From positions 2,542,001 to 2,606,000 of the forward strand of contig NZ_CP011371.1 of NCBI RefSeq assembly GCF_001017435.1: a stretch of DNA of 64,000 nucleotides, written 5' to 3'. A program made the position numbers and the translations under genes. Below, piece by piece: positions 37,289-48,898 of the stretch. A model generated the notes under the pieces. It ran no database searches and was not told where the DNA came from. It saw only the letters and a program-made list of their open reading frames with translations. Within the stretch, counting starts at the first letter, position 1; the number at the start of each line of letters is the position of its first letter. This stretch comes from Caldimonas brevitalea (GTDB lineage: Bacteria; Pseudomonadota; Gammaproteobacteria; Burkholderiales; Burkholderiaceae_C).

Positions 37289-38632
37289 ATGAAACCCGTG
37301 ATCGCCCTGGTCGGCCGGCCCAATGTCGGCAAGTCGACCTTGTTCAACCGCATGACGAAGTCGCGCGACGCGATCGTGGCCGACTTTGCCGGCCTGACCC
37401 GCGACCGCCATTACGGCGACGGTCGCCTGGGCGATCGCGAGTTCATCGTCATCGACACCGGCGGTTTCGAGCCCGACTCGTCGAGCGGCATCGTCAAGGA
37501 AATGGCCAAGCAGACCCGCCAGGCGGTCGCCGAGGCGGACGCCGTGGTGTTCGTGGTCGACGTGCGCGGCGGCCTCTCCGCGCAGGACCACGACATCGCG
37601 CGCTACCTGCGCTCGGTGAACAAGCGCGTGATCCTGGCGGTCAACAAGGCCGAGGGCATGCAGGAGTCACCGCTGCTGGCCGAGTTCTATGAGCTCGGCA
37701 TCGGCGAGCCGGTGCCCATTTCGGCCGCGCACGGGCAGGGCATCCGCAGCCTGACCGAGATGGCGCTCGAACCCTTCGAATTCGAAGAAGACGAAGCGCC
37801 GGGCGACGACGACCAGGAAGGCCTGGTGGTCAAGCTCGCGGTCGCCGGCCGGCCCAACGTTGGCAAGTCGACGTTGATCAACACCTGGCTCGGTGAAGAG
37901 CGGTTGATCGCCTTCGACATGCCGGGCACCACCCGCGACGCCATCAGCGTGCCCTTTGAGCGGCATGGCCAGCGTTTCGAGCTGATCGACACCGCCGGCT
38001 TGCGCCGCAAGGGCAAGGTGTTCGAGGCGATCGAGAAGTTTTCGGTGGTCAAGACGCTGCAGGCGATCTCGGAAGCCAATGTCGTCGTGCTGCTGCTCGA
38101 CGCCACCCAGGGCGTGACCGACCAGGATGCCCACATCGCCGGATACATCCTCGACAGCGGCCGCGCGGTGGTGATCGCACTCAACAAATGGGACGCGGTC
38201 GACGACTACCAGCGCGAAATGCTGCAGCGCTCGATCGAGCAGCGTTTGGCTTTTTTGAAGTTCGCCCCGATGCTTTACATCTCGGCGCTCAAACGCCAGG
38301 GGCTGGGCCCGCTTTGGAAGGCCATCGCCGACGCCCACGCCTCGGCGTTCAAGAAGATGTCAACGCCCGTGCTCACGCGCTTGCTGCACGACGCGGTGCA
38401 GCACCAGGCGCCCAAACGGGCTGGCATGTTCCGACCGAAACTGCGCTACGCTCACCAGGGCGGCATGAATCCGCCGCTGATCGTGATCCACGGCAATTCC
38501 CTCGAGCATGTGACAGATGCGTACAAGCGCTTCCTCGAAGGCCGTTTCCGGGAACACTTCAAATTGGTAGGAACCCCCTTGCGCATTGAGATGCGATCGT
38601 CTCGCAACCCCTTCATAGACAAGGATTCGTAA
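37289..38632 (+). CDS. der: Ribosome biogenesis GTPase Der (EngA)
   Basis: 447 residues with two tandem GTPase domains. First P-loop GRPNVGKST is at 8-16, with NKAE as its G4 motif; second P-loop GRPNVGKST is near 188, with DMPGTTRD and NKWD. A C-terminal KH-like domain follows (from about 360). Der is essential for 50S maturation. ATG at 37289 gives the standard MKPVIALVG start; ATG at 37280 would add three residues. It starts 31 nt after bamB. Confidence 0.96.
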   Translation: MKPVIALVGRPNVGKSTLFNRMTKSRDAIVADFAGLTRDRHYGDGRLGDREFIVIDTGGFEPDSSSGIVKEMAKQTRQAVAEADAVVFVVDVRGGLSAQDHDIARYLRSVNKRVILAVNKAEGMQESPLLAEFYELGIGEPVPISAAHGQGIRSLTEMALEPFEFEEDEAPGDDDQEGLVVKLAVAGRPNVGKSTLINTWLGEERLIAFDMPGTTRDAISVPFERHGQRFELIDTAGLRRKGKVFEAIEKFSVVKTLQAISEANVVVLLLDATQGVTDQDAHIAGYILDSGRAVVIALNKWDAVDDYQREMLQRSIEQRLAFLKFAPMLYISALKRQGLGPLWKAIADAHASAFKKMSTPVLTRLLHDAVQHQAPKRAGMFRPKLRYAHQGGMNPPLIVIHGNSLEHVTDAYKRFLEGRFREHFKLVGTPLRIEMRSSRNPFIDKDS

Positions 38633-38701
38633 GGATATGGCGGGAGGGGGATAGCCCTGTGTTAACGTCCGGGTTCCAAAACTTTCAACACGGAGCATAT
38701 C

Positions 38702-38944
38702 GTGAGTAATAAAGGGCAGCTTCTACAAGACCCCTTTCTGAACCTGCTGCGCAAAGAACATGTGCCGGTGTCGATCTATCTCGTCAACGGCATCAAGCTG
38801 CAGGGCCACATCGAGTCTTTTGATCAGTATGTGGTGCTTTTGCGCAATACCGTGACCCAGATGGTCTACAAGCACGCCATCTCCACGGTGGTTCCCGGCC
38901 GCGCGGTGAACTTCCACGCCGGCGAGTCGGCCGAGTCCAACTGA
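38702..38944 (+). CDS. hfq: RNA chaperone Hfq
   Basis: 80 residues starting at a GTG (38702), with GGAG in CACGGAGCATATC before it. The Sm1 motif region is [40 protein letters not shown] and Sm2 is [12 protein letters not shown]. The hexamer pairs small RNAs with mRNAs. The C-terminal tail is short. The Burkholderiales order der-hfq-hflX-hflK-hflC is preserved. No intrinsic terminator separates it from der (69-nt gap). Confidence 0.97.
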   Translation: MSNKGQLLQDPFLNLLRKEHVPVSIYLVNGIKLQGHIESFDQYVVLLRNTVTQMVYKHAISTVVPGRAVNFHAGESAESN

Positions 38945-38972
38945 AGTGCATGAGGGCCCGGCAACGGGCCCC

Positions 38973-40265
38973 ATGTGGACCTTCGGCGGCGCACTTTCGG
39001 CAACGGCAACGACTTTGACATCCTCTGACACGGCGAATCCGACTCCAACCCGCACGGTGCTCGTGGGCGTGGACCTCGGTCCCGGCTCGCCTTTCGATCC
39101 CACTCTCGACGAACTCGCTTTGCTGGCCGAATCGGCCGGCGACACCCCCGTTGCTCGCCTGACCGCCAAGCGCAAGGCGCCCGACGCCGCGCTGTTCGTC
39201 GGCGAGGGCAAGGCCGACGAGATCAAGGCCCTGGTCACCGCCCACGACGCCCAATCGGTGCTGTTCGACCAGGCCCTGTCCCCCGCCCAGCAACGCAATC
39301 TCGAACGCCACCTCGGCGTGCCGGTGGCGGACCGGACGATGTTGATCCTCGAGATCTTCGGCCGGCGTGCGCAAAGCCACGAAGGCAAGCTGCAGGTCGA
39401 ACTGGCCCGGCTGCAATATCTGTCGACGCGGCTGGTACGCCGCTGGACCCACCTGGAGCGTCAGCGCGGCGGCGTGGGGCACCGTGGCGGCCCCGGCGAA
39501 GCGCAGATCGAACTGGACCGGCGCATGATCGCGCAGCGCATCAAGGCGCTGAAGTTCCAGCTCGAGAAGGTCAAGCGCCAGCGCAACACGCAGCGCCGCT
39601 CGCGCGAGCGCAGTGGCACCTTCCGTGTCTCGCTGGTCGGCTACACCAACGCCGGCAAGTCGACGTTGTTCAACGCGCTGGTGAAGGCGCGCAGCTACGC
39701 GGCCAACCAGCTGTTCGCGACGCTCGACACCACCACACGGCAGATGTACCTGGCCGATGCCGAGCGTTCGGTGTCGCTGTCGGACACTGTCGGCTTCATC
39801 CGCGACCTGCCGCACACGCTGGTCGAGGCTTTCCAGGCCACCCTGCAGGAGGCGGCCGATGCCGACCTGCTGCTGCATGTGGTCGACGCCGCCAGCCCGG
39901 TGTGGCGCGAGCAGATCGACGAAGTACAGCGGGTGCTGCGCGAAATCGGTGCCAACGACTTGCCGCAGCTGCTCGTGTTCAACAAGCTCGACGCCTTGCC
40001 CGACAGCCAGCGGCCTCGTCAGCGCGTCGACGCCTTCGAAATCGAACCGCACCGCCCTGCGCACCGCGTGTTCGTCAGTGCTGCCCAAGGAGAGGGGTTG
40101 GACGATTTGCGTCGTTTGATCGCCGAGGCAGCGACGGGTGCGCTGCCACTGCCCCAGCCCGGGCCGCCTGACAGCAGCGCTGAACCGCATCCAGAACAGA
40201 GCGTCGAAGGGGGCGGCGACACGGCCCCACCGGCGCAGAATTCCGTATCAAACGCACGAGCATGA
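38973..40265 (+). CDS. hflX: GTPase HflX
   Basis: 430 residues from ATG 38973. An N-terminal HflX domain with ALFVGEGKADEIKAL and a coiled-coil segment (LQYLSTRLVRRWTHLERQ with the following RGGPGEAQIELDRR) precede the GTPase domain. That domain has P-loop GYTNAGKST (223-231), DTVGFIRDLPHTLVEAF and NKLDAL. It splits stalled 70S ribosomes during stress. The start is uncertain: a GTG at 38946 gives nine more residues and a TTG at 39015 fifteen fewer, and none has a clear ribosome binding site. The C-terminal Pro/Ser/Glu tail (about 395-430) is variable. TGA overlaps hflK ATG. Confidence 0.93.
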   Translation: MWTFGGALSATATTLTSSDTANPTPTRTVLVGVDLGPGSPFDPTLDELALLAESAGDTPVARLTAKRKAPDAALFVGEGKADEIKALVTAHDAQSVLFDQALSPAQQRNLERHLGVPVADRTMLILEIFGRRAQSHEGKLQVELARLQYLSTRLVRRWTHLERQRGGVGHRGGPGEAQIELDRRMIAQRIKALKFQLEKVKRQRNTQRRSRERSGTFRVSLVGYTNAGKSTLFNALVKARSYAANQLFATLDTTTRQMYLADAERSVSLSDTVGFIRDLPHTLVEAFQATLQEAADADLLLHVVDAASPVWREQIDEVQRVLREIGANDLPQLLVFNKLDALPDSQRPRQRVDAFEIEPHRPAHRVFVSAAQGEGLDDLRRLIAEAATGALPLPQPGPPDSSAEPHPEQSVEGGGDTAPPAQNSVSNARA

Positions 40266-41662
40266 ACACTAGCAACTCTTATGCGTCCCGCACCTCGGCA
40301 AGCCCGCGTTTCCCAGCGCGGGCGTTGGCCGTTCTGGTCGCATTCAAAGTCGCCGTGCTGGCGACCGCGGCCCGTGGGGCGCAGCGACTGTTCAATTTGA
40401 ACGACCCGCGCTGGGGCCGCAGCCTCGAGCCGCAGCGCAACGAGCCCACACGCAACCAGGGCCCGGGCGGCGGACGCAACGACGGCCCGCCCGACCTCGA
40501 CGAGATCTGGCGCGACTTCAACCGCCGCCTCAGTGGCATGTTCGGCGGCCGCTCTGGCGGGCCGGGCCCGAACGGTTCGGGCGACGGTGGTTCCTTCCCT
40601 CCCGGCATGCGGGGGGCCGGCATCAGCGCCTTGTTGATCGGCGCGGTGGTGCTGCTGATCTGGCTGGTCAGCGGTTTTTTCATCGTCCAGGAAGGCCACC
40701 AGGCGGTGGTCATGTCCTTCGGCCGCTACAGCCACACGGCGGAGGCCGGGTTCAAGTGGCGCATGCCCTATCCCTTCCAGTCGCACGAGATCGTCCCCGT
40801 GACGCAGCTGCGCTCGGTCGAGGTGGGCAGCAATTCGGTGGTGCAGCAAACCGGCTTGCGCGACTCGTCGATGCTGACGCAGGACGAAAACATCGTCGAC
40901 ATCCGTTTCACCGTCCAATACCGCATCAAGGACGTGAAGCAGTACATCTTCGAAAACCGCCGTCCCGACGACGCAGTGGTGCAGGCAGCCGAGTCGGCGG
41001 TGCGCGAGATCGTCGGCCGCAGCAACATGGACTCGGTGCTCTATGAGCAGCGCGATGCCATCGCGGCCGATCTGGTCAAGTCCACGCAAGCGCAGCTCGA
41101 CCGGCTGAATGCGGGCATCCAGGTCGCCAGCGTCAACGTGCAGAGCGTGCAGCCGCCCGAGCAGGTGCAATCCGACTTCGACGACGCCTTCCGCGCCGGC
41201 GCCGATCGCGAGCGCCTGAAGAACGAGGCGCAGGCCTACGCCAATGAAGTGATTCCCAAGGCGCAGGGCACGGCGTCGCGACTGCGCGAAGAGGCCAAGG
41301 GTTACGCGGCCCGCGTGGTGTCGCAGGCCGAAGGTGACGCCGACCGCTTCAACAGCGTGCTGACCGAGTACGCCAAGGCACCGGGCGTCACGCGCGACCG
41401 CCTCTATCTCGACACCATGACGCACATCTATTCGAATGCCACCAAGGTGTTGATCGACACGCGCAGCAACAGCAATCTGCTCTACCTGCCGCTCGACAAG
41501 CTGATCCAGCAGGCCGGTGGCGGCAATGGCAGCAGCCAGCCTGCGGCGCCGACCGCCACGCCGCCGGGCAGCACCGACCCGGTGCCCGTGCCGTCCTCGT
41601 CTGCCCCCGTCGAGACGCGTTCGCGTGACAACCAGCGCAGCCGCGAGCGCGAAAGCCGCTGA
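40262..41662 (+). CDS. hflK: Modulator of FtsH protease HflK
   Basis: 466 residues. About 118 residues precede the transmembrane helix at 119-142 (AGISALLIGAVVLLIWLV), including a Gly/Arg/Asn-rich stretch (GPGGGRNDGPPDLDEIW). The SPFH/band-7 domain follows (FFIVQEGHQAVVMSFGRYSHT onwards), then the helix bundle (IPKAQGTASRLREEAKGYA) and a Pro/Ser/Arg-rich tail. With HflC it forms the large cage around FtsH. An ATGA overlap with hflX suggests coupling. The first 40 residues (RFPARALAVLVAFKVAVLATAA) include an extra hydrophobic segment, discussed in the findings. Confidence 0.95.
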   Translation: MNTSNSYASRTSASPRFPARALAVLVAFKVAVLATAARGAQRLFNLNDPRWGRSLEPQRNEPTRNQGPGGGRNDGPPDLDEIWRDFNRRLSGMFGGRSGGPGPNGSGDGGSFPPGMRGAGISALLIGAVVLLIWLVSGFFIVQEGHQAVVMSFGRYSHTAEAGFKWRMPYPFQSHEIVPVTQLRSVEVGSNSVVQQTGLRDSSMLTQDENIVDIRFTVQYRIKDVKQYIFENRRPDDAVVQAAESAVREIVGRSNMDSVLYEQRDAIAADLVKSTQAQLDRLNAGIQVASVNVQSVQPPEQVQSDFDDAFRAGADRERLKNEAQAYANEVIPKAQGTASRLREEAKGYAARVVSQAEGDADRFNSVLTEYAKAPGVTRDRLYLDTMTHIYSNATKVLIDTRSNSNLLYLPLDKLIQQAGGGNGSSQPAAPTATPPGSTDPVPVPSSSAPVETRSRDNQRSRERESR

Positions 41663-41691
41663 GACCGAGACCCACAAGCGAAGAGAAGCAC

Positions 41692-42582
41692 ATGAATCGC
41701 ATCGGTTTGATTGTTTCGACCCTGCTGCTGCTGGTCGTCATCGCAGGCTCCACGCTGTTCGTCGTCGACCAGCGCCAGTTTGCGGTCGTCTATGCCCTAG
41801 GCGAAATCAAGGAAGTGATCGTCGCCCCCGGCCTCAAGGTCAAGATGCCGCCGCCGTTCCAGAACGTGGTCTTGCTCGACCGTCGCGTGCAGACGCTCGA
41901 CAGCCCTGAAACGCGCCCCATCTTCACGGCCGAAAAGAAGAGCCTGGTGATCGACTGGCTGGTGAAGTGGCGCATCGTCGACCCGCGCCAGTTCATCCGC
42001 AACAACGGCGTCGACATGCGCAACGCCGAGTCGCGCCTGGCGCCTATCGTGCAGGCGGCCTTCAACGAAGAGGTGACGCGCCGCACCGTGCGCCAGGTGC
42101 TGGCCACCGACCGCGAGAAGGTGATGCAGGACGTGCGCAAGCGTTTGGCCGACGACGCCAAGGGCTTCGGTATCGAGATCGTCGACGTGCGCACCAAGCG
42201 CGTCGATTTCTCGTCCAACATCACCGACTCGGTCTACCGGCGTATGGGGTCCGAGCGCAAGCGCGTCGCCAGCGAGCTGCGCTCCACCGGGGCCGCCGAA
42301 GGCGAACAGATCCGCGCCGATGCCGACCGCCAGCGCGACATCATCATCGCCGAGGCGTACCGCGAGGCCGAGAAGGTCAAGGGTGAGGGCGATGCGAAGG
42401 CATCGGCCCTCTACGCCTCGGCGTTCGGGCAAGACCCCCAGTTCGCGCACTTCTACCGCAGCCTCGAGGCCTACCGCAAAAGCTTCCGCAACCGCGGCGA
42501 CGTGATGGTGCTGGACCCGGCGAGCAACGACTTCTTCCGAACCATGCGCGGCGCCGGCCCCGCGGCAGCGCCACGCAAGTGA
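41692..42582 (+). CDS. hflC: Modulator of FtsH protease HflC
   Basis: 296 residues. The N-terminal transmembrane helix (about 3-24, IGLIVSTLLLLVVIAGSTLFVV) precedes the SPFH domain (DQRQFAVVYALGEIKEVI, then KKSLVIDWLVKWRIVDPRQF) and a helical C-terminal part with RADADRQRDIIIAEAYREAEKVKGEGDA. It alternates with HflK in the membrane microdomain around FtsH. It follows hflK by 29 nt with AGAGAAG before the ATG. Confidence 0.96.
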   Translation: MNRIGLIVSTLLLLVVIAGSTLFVVDQRQFAVVYALGEIKEVIVAPGLKVKMPPPFQNVVLLDRRVQTLDSPETRPIFTAEKKSLVIDWLVKWRIVDPRQFIRNNGVDMRNAESRLAPIVQAAFNEEVTRRTVRQVLATDREKVMQDVRKRLADDAKGFGIEIVDVRTKRVDFSSNITDSVYRRMGSERKRVASELRSTGAAEGEQIRADADRQRDIIIAEAYREAEKVKGEGDAKASALYASAFGQDPQFAHFYRSLEAYRKSFRNRGDVMVLDPASNDFFRTMRGAGPAAAPRK

Positions 42583-42592
42583 TGCGCCCCAG

Positions 42593-42778
42593 ATGACGGA
42601 CGCCCTGTGGTTGGCGTTGGCGCTGGTGTTGGTCTTCGAAGGACTGCTGCCCCTGCTCAGCCCGGCGCGCTGGCGCCGCGTGTTTGAGCAGGCGCTGCGA
42701 CTGCACGACGGCCAGATCCGCTTCCTGGGTCTGGCCAGTGTTTTGGCCGGCTTGCTGCTGTTGGGCCTGCTTAGCTGA
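42593..42778 (+). CDS. DUF2065 family small membrane protein
   Basis: 61 residues with two hydrophobic helices (about 4-21 and 44-60) around a basic loop ([22 protein letters not shown]). This is the DUF2065 (YjeT-like) family, which follows hflC in many proteobacteria. It starts 10 nt after the hflC stop, so is cotranscribed and translationally close. Function unknown; location suggests a role near HflKC-FtsH, which is an inference. Confidence 0.88.
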   Translation: MTDALWLALALVLVFEGLLPLLSPARWRRVFEQALRLHDGQIRFLGLASVLAGLLLLGLLS

Positions 42779-42821
42779 CGCGCCTGGCGGGGCCCGGCCT
42801 CGCGGGGTCCTTACGCCCCGG

Positions 42822-42827
42822 TACAAT
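42822..42827 (+). promoter_or_regulatory. Candidate -10 (TACAAT) for hisZ
   Basis: TACAAT at 42822-42827 lies 27 nt before the hisZ ATG in the 76-nt gap after the DUF2065 gene. The sequence changes from GC-rich to AT-rich here. No -35 is evident. Confidence 0.35.
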
Positions 42828-42854
42828 CACGTTTTCAATCCCCCGGTGGTTTTT

Positions 42855-45402
<2,548 letters not shown>

Positions 45403-45478
45403 CGCGGGGCCGGCCCATCGATCCGTACGCCGCACGACGCCTGTGCTCAAGACGTTTTAGCCCGCATTAGGAATTCGC

Positions 45479-46000
45479 ATGCTGACCGACGACGGCAAAC
45501 ATCTCTACGTCTCCTGGGACGAGTACCACATGCTCATCGAGCGCCTCGCGCTCAAGGTGCACAACTCGGGGTGGCAGTTCGACCAAATCCTGTGCCTGGC
45601 CCGTGGTGGCATGCGCCCCGGCGACATCCTGTCGCGCGTGTTCGACAAGCCTTTGGCCATCATGTCGACCAGTTCTTACCGGGCCGAGGCGGGCACGATC
45701 CAGGGCCGGCTCGACATGGCCAAGTACATCACGATGCCCAAGGGCGAGTTGGCCGGACGCGTGCTGCTGGTCGACGACCTGGCCGACTCCGGCATCACGC
45801 TGCGCGCGGTGGTCGAGCGCCTGCGCGGCACGCCTTCGATCCGCGAACTGCGCTCGGCGGTGATCTGGGTGAAGGGCGTGTCGACCTACACGCCCGACTA
45901 TTTCGTCGAGAACCTGCCCACCAGCCCCTGGATCCATCAACCCTTCGAGGATTACGACGCGCTGCGGCCCGAGGGCTTGGCCAAGAAGTACGAAGTGTGA
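45479..46000 (+). CDS. Phosphoribosyltransferase family protein (xanthine/hypoxanthine-guanine-like)
   Basis: 173 residues. The PRPP-binding signature VLLVDDLADSGITL is at about 96-109. An N-terminal LCLARGGMRPGDIL loop and a C-terminal WIHQPFEDYDALRP follow type I PRTases that act on purine bases (Gpt/Hpt-like). It probably salvages xanthine, guanine or hypoxanthine, fitting its place after purA. The base specificity cannot be read from the sequence. The gene is followed by a 14-bp inverted repeat. Confidence 0.88.
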   Translation: MLTDDGKHLYVSWDEYHMLIERLALKVHNSGWQFDQILCLARGGMRPGDILSRVFDKPLAIMSTSSYRAEAGTIQGRLDMAKYITMPKGELAGRVLLVDDLADSGITLRAVVERLRGTPSIRELRSAVIWVKGVSTYTPDYFVENLPTSPWIHQPFEDYDALRPEGLAKKYEV

Positions 46001-46045
46001 TGCCAGCTCGGCGGTCGCTGCTGCTGCGCGATCGGGGCTGACGAC

Positions 46046-46092
46046 GACAACAGGGCTGGTGCCGCTTGCAAGAGGGGCCCAGCCCTGTTGTC
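46046..46092. terminator. 14-bp perfect inverted repeat after the phosphoribosyltransferase gene
   Basis: GACAACAGGGCTGG (46046-46059) and CCAGCCCTGTTGTC (46079-46092) are exactly complementary around a 19-nt loop, 45 nt after the stop. The stem would end transcription effectively, but only ATT follows rather than a U-run. Terminator function is therefore likely but not certain. Confidence 0.55.
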
Positions 46093-46414
46093 ATTCGGGC
46101 CGCAGCAGAACAACGCTGATTGGCGGGCCAGCGGCGTCACCGCGCGCGGAGGTGCCGGGTGAGGAAGGAGGGCGCCGCTTGAAGGAGGGCACCGCTTCGG
46201 CACGCCGTATGCAGGCAGGGTCGTGACTTGAGCGACATCCGAGCGTCGCGCACAATCGACGCTCAGGCAGCAGCAGGAGGCTTTCGGCCCCTGCCGCCAC
46301 CGGGGCAGCGCGCGCGACGACGTGCGTGTCAGCTCGGTCGCTTCCGTGTCTTTCGGACATGCTCGCTACACAAGCCGTTTTCGATGTCAGCCGCAGCCGA
46401 CTCTCTCGCCCTTG
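46093..46414. other. Gene-free stretch between the phosphoribosyltransferase and tRNA-Leu
   Basis: About 320 bp without a credible gene. Open frames here either continue into the tRNA antisense or lack a ribosome binding site and family features. GC content is like the flanks. Next to the tRNA end it passes into the 27-bp tandem repeat at 46415-46468. No attachment-site-like duplication of the tRNA 3' end was seen in the window. Confidence 0.5.
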
Positions 46415-46468
46415 GAGCCCTAGTGCTCGACGACGCACCACGAGCCCTGCTGCTCGACGACACACTAA
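46415..46468. repeat. Two imperfect 27-bp tandem repeats
   Basis: Copies at 46415-46441 and 46442-46468 share 22 of 27 bases, both centred on TGCTCGACGAC. The unit length is a multiple of three and in one plus-strand frame reads as a repeated LxLDD peptide. That frame, however, runs on through the antisense of the tRNA, so no gene is called. Confidence 0.6.
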
Positions 46469-46483
46469 GGTACGCCGGCCAAC

Positions 46484-46518
46484 AAAAAAGCCCCGTATCT
46501 TGCGATACGAGGCTTTTG
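46484..46518 (-). terminator. Rho-independent terminator of tRNA-Leu
   Basis: On the minus strand AAAAGCCTCGTATC (46517-46504) pairs with GATACGGGGCTTTTTT (46499-46484), with one G-U pair, around a GCAA tetraloop, and runs into a T tract. It lies 5 nt past the tRNA 3' end. Confidence 0.88.
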
Positions 46519-46522
46519 TGTC

Positions 46523-46607
<85 letters not shown>

Positions 46608-46708
46608 TATGCGGTGTTGAACTTGTTTGTTAAGCTCTGCACCGAACAGAAGGAAATTCTATCATCAAAAATTCAAACTCTGCAAGCCCCCCCGCGACGG
46701 GCGCTCTG

Positions 46709-48898
46709 ATGAGCGAAGTCGAAGGCACAGTTCAAGGCCACCGCGATGGCCACGGCTTCTTGCTGCGGGACAATCGTGAAGCCGATGTTTATCTCTCGCC
46801 GCAGGAAATGCGCGCCGTCCTGCACCGCGACCGGGTCCGCGTGCGCATCATCCGCTACGACCGGCGCGGACGGCCCGAAGGCCGTGTGCTCGAGATCCTG
46901 GAGCGCAAGAAGTCGCCCATCATCGGCCGCCTCTTGCACGAGAGTGGCGCCTGGATCGTGGCGCCGGAAGACAAGCGCTACGGCCAGGACATCCTGATTC
47001 CGAAAAACGCCATCCTCGACGCGCAAGCCGGGCAGGTGGTGGCGGTCGAACTGACCGAGCCGCCGTCGCTGTATTCGCAACCGGTGGGCCGTGTCACCGA
47101 GGTGCTCGGCGAGATCGACGACCCGGGCATGGAGATCGAGATCGCGGTGCGCAAATACGAAGTGCCGCATCAGTTCTCGCCCGAAACGCTGGCCCAGGCC
47201 GCCAAGCTGCCCGACAGCATCCGCACCGCCGACTGCAAGCACCGCATCGACCTGCGCGACGTTCCCCTCGTGACCATCGACGGCGAAGACGCGCGCGATT
47301 TCGACGATGCCGTTTACTGCGAGCCCGCCAAGGTCGGCCGCACCAAGGGTTGGCGCCTGGTGGTGGCGATCGCCGACGTCAGCCACTATGTGAAGCCCGG
47401 CGAGCCGCTGGACGTCGACGCTTATGAGCGCGCCACCTCGGTCTACTTCCCGCGCCGCGTGATTCCCATGCTGCCCGAGAAGCTGTCCAACGGACTGTGT
47501 TCGTTGAACCCGGACGAAGACCGGCTGGCGATGGTCTGCGACATGCTGATCAACGCCAAGGGTGAGCTTCACGCCTACCAGTTCTTCCCGGCGGTGATGC
47601 GCTCGCATGCCCGCTTCACGTATACCGAAGTGGCCGCCATCCTCGGCAACACCCGAGGCCCCGAGGCCGAACGCCGTCGTGAGCTGGTGCCCCATCTGCT
47701 GCACCTGCACGAGGTCTACCGCGCGCTGCTGCGCCAGCGGGCCGAGCGCGGTGCGGTCGACTTCGAGACCACCGAAACGCAGATCGTCTGCGACGACAAC
47801 GGCCGCATCGAGAAGATCGTGCCGCGGGTGCGCAACGAGGCCCACCGTCTGATCGAAGAGTCGATGCTGGCGGCCAACGTCTGCTCGGCCGACTTCATCG
47901 CCCGCGCCAACCATCCGGCGCTGTTTCGCGTGCACGAAGGCCCGACGCCCGAGAAGCGCACGATCTTGCAGAACTATCTGAAGGCGCTGGGCATCGGCAT
48001 GGGCATCAGCGACGATCCCAAGCCGGCCGAGTTCCAGGCGCTGGCGCAGGCCACCAAGGAGCGGCCCGACGCCCAGCAGATCCACACCATGCTGCTGCGC
48101 TCGATGCAGCAAGCCATCTATACGCCGGCCAACAGCGGCCACTTCGGGCTGGCCTACGAGGCCTATACGCACTTCACCAGCCCGATCCGCCGCTATCCTG
48201 ATCTGCTGGTGCACCGGGTCATCAAGGCCTTGCTGCTGGGCAAGCGCTACACGCTGGGCGGTGTGCCGAGCGAAGAAGCGCCCAAGCGCAGCCGCAAGAC
48301 GCCCGCGCACGAGACTGCGCAGTGGGAAGCCGCTGGCATCCATTGCAGCACCTGCGAGCGGCGCGCCGACGAAGCCTCGCGTGACGTCGAAGCCTGGCTC
48401 AAGTGCAAGTTCATGCGCGAGCACCTCGGCGAGGAGTACAGCGGCACGATCAGCGCGGTCACGACCTTCGGGTTGTTTGTGCAGCTCGACGCCTTGTACG
48501 TCGAAGGCCTGGTGCACATCACCGAGCTGGGGGGCGAGTACTACCGCTTCGACGAAGTGCGCCAGGAACTGCGTGGCGAGCGCACCGGGGTGCGCTATGC
48601 CGTGGGTGGGCGGGTGCGGGTGCAGGTCAGCCGTGTCGACCTCGACGGCCGCAAGATCGACTTCCGCATGGTGCGCGAGACCGAAGACGAGCGCCTCATC
48701 TCGCGCGCGATGCGCGACAAGGGCGGTGGCAAGCAGGCCGAACTCAAGGGCGTGCAGGAGGCCGACCGTGAAGTGAAGGCGCGCGGGCGGGCGGCTGGCA
48801 AGGGCAGCACGGGCGGCAAGCGCGGGGGTGGTGCCAAGGCGCACCCGCTGCAGGCGGCCAAGAGCGCCGCGAAAAAGGCGCGCTCACGGCGGTCTTGA
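46709..48898 (+). CDS. rnr: Ribonuclease R
   Basis: 729 residues, a 3'-5' exoribonuclease of the RNB family. The N-terminal cold-shock domains begin almost at once (VEGTVQGHRDGHGFLL). The catalytic acidic cluster is DGEDARDFDD (D191-D200), followed by SHYVKPG and HFTSPIRRYPDLLVHR, then an S1 domain (EEYSGTISAVTTFGLFVQL) and a Lys/Arg/Gly-rich basic tail. It degrades structured RNA and defective ribosomal RNA. The winged-helix domain at the N-terminus of E. coli RNase R (813 residues) is absent. The frame is open about 60 nt upstream of 46709 but has no ATG, GTG or TTG there. Confidence 0.95.
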   Translation: MSEVEGTVQGHRDGHGFLLRDNREADVYLSPQEMRAVLHRDRVRVRIIRYDRRGRPEGRVLEILERKKSPIIGRLLHESGAWIVAPEDKRYGQDILIPKNAILDAQAGQVVAVELTEPPSLYSQPVGRVTEVLGEIDDPGMEIEIAVRKYEVPHQFSPETLAQAAKLPDSIRTADCKHRIDLRDVPLVTIDGEDARDFDDAVYCEPAKVGRTKGWRLVVAIADVSHYVKPGEPLDVDAYERATSVYFPRRVIPMLPEKLSNGLCSLNPDEDRLAMVCDMLINAKGELHAYQFFPAVMRSHARFTYTEVAAILGNTRGPEAERRRELVPHLLHLHEVYRALLRQRAERGAVDFETTETQIVCDDNGRIEKIVPRVRNEAHRLIEESMLAANVCSADFIARANHPALFRVHEGPTPEKRTILQNYLKALGIGMGISDDPKPAEFQALAQATKERPDAQQIHTMLLRSMQQAIYTPANSGHFGLAYEAYTHFTSPIRRYPDLLVHRVIKALLLGKRYTLGGVPSEEAPKRSRKTPAHETAQWEAAGIHCSTCERRADEASRDVEAWLKCKFMREHLGEEYSGTISAVTTFGLFVQLDALYVEGLVHITELGGEYYRFDEVRQELRGERTGVRYAVGGRVRVQVSRVDLDGRKIDFRMVRETEDERLISRAMRDKGGGKQAELKGVQEADREVKARGRAAGKGSTGGKRGGGAKAHPLQAAKSAAKKARSRRS

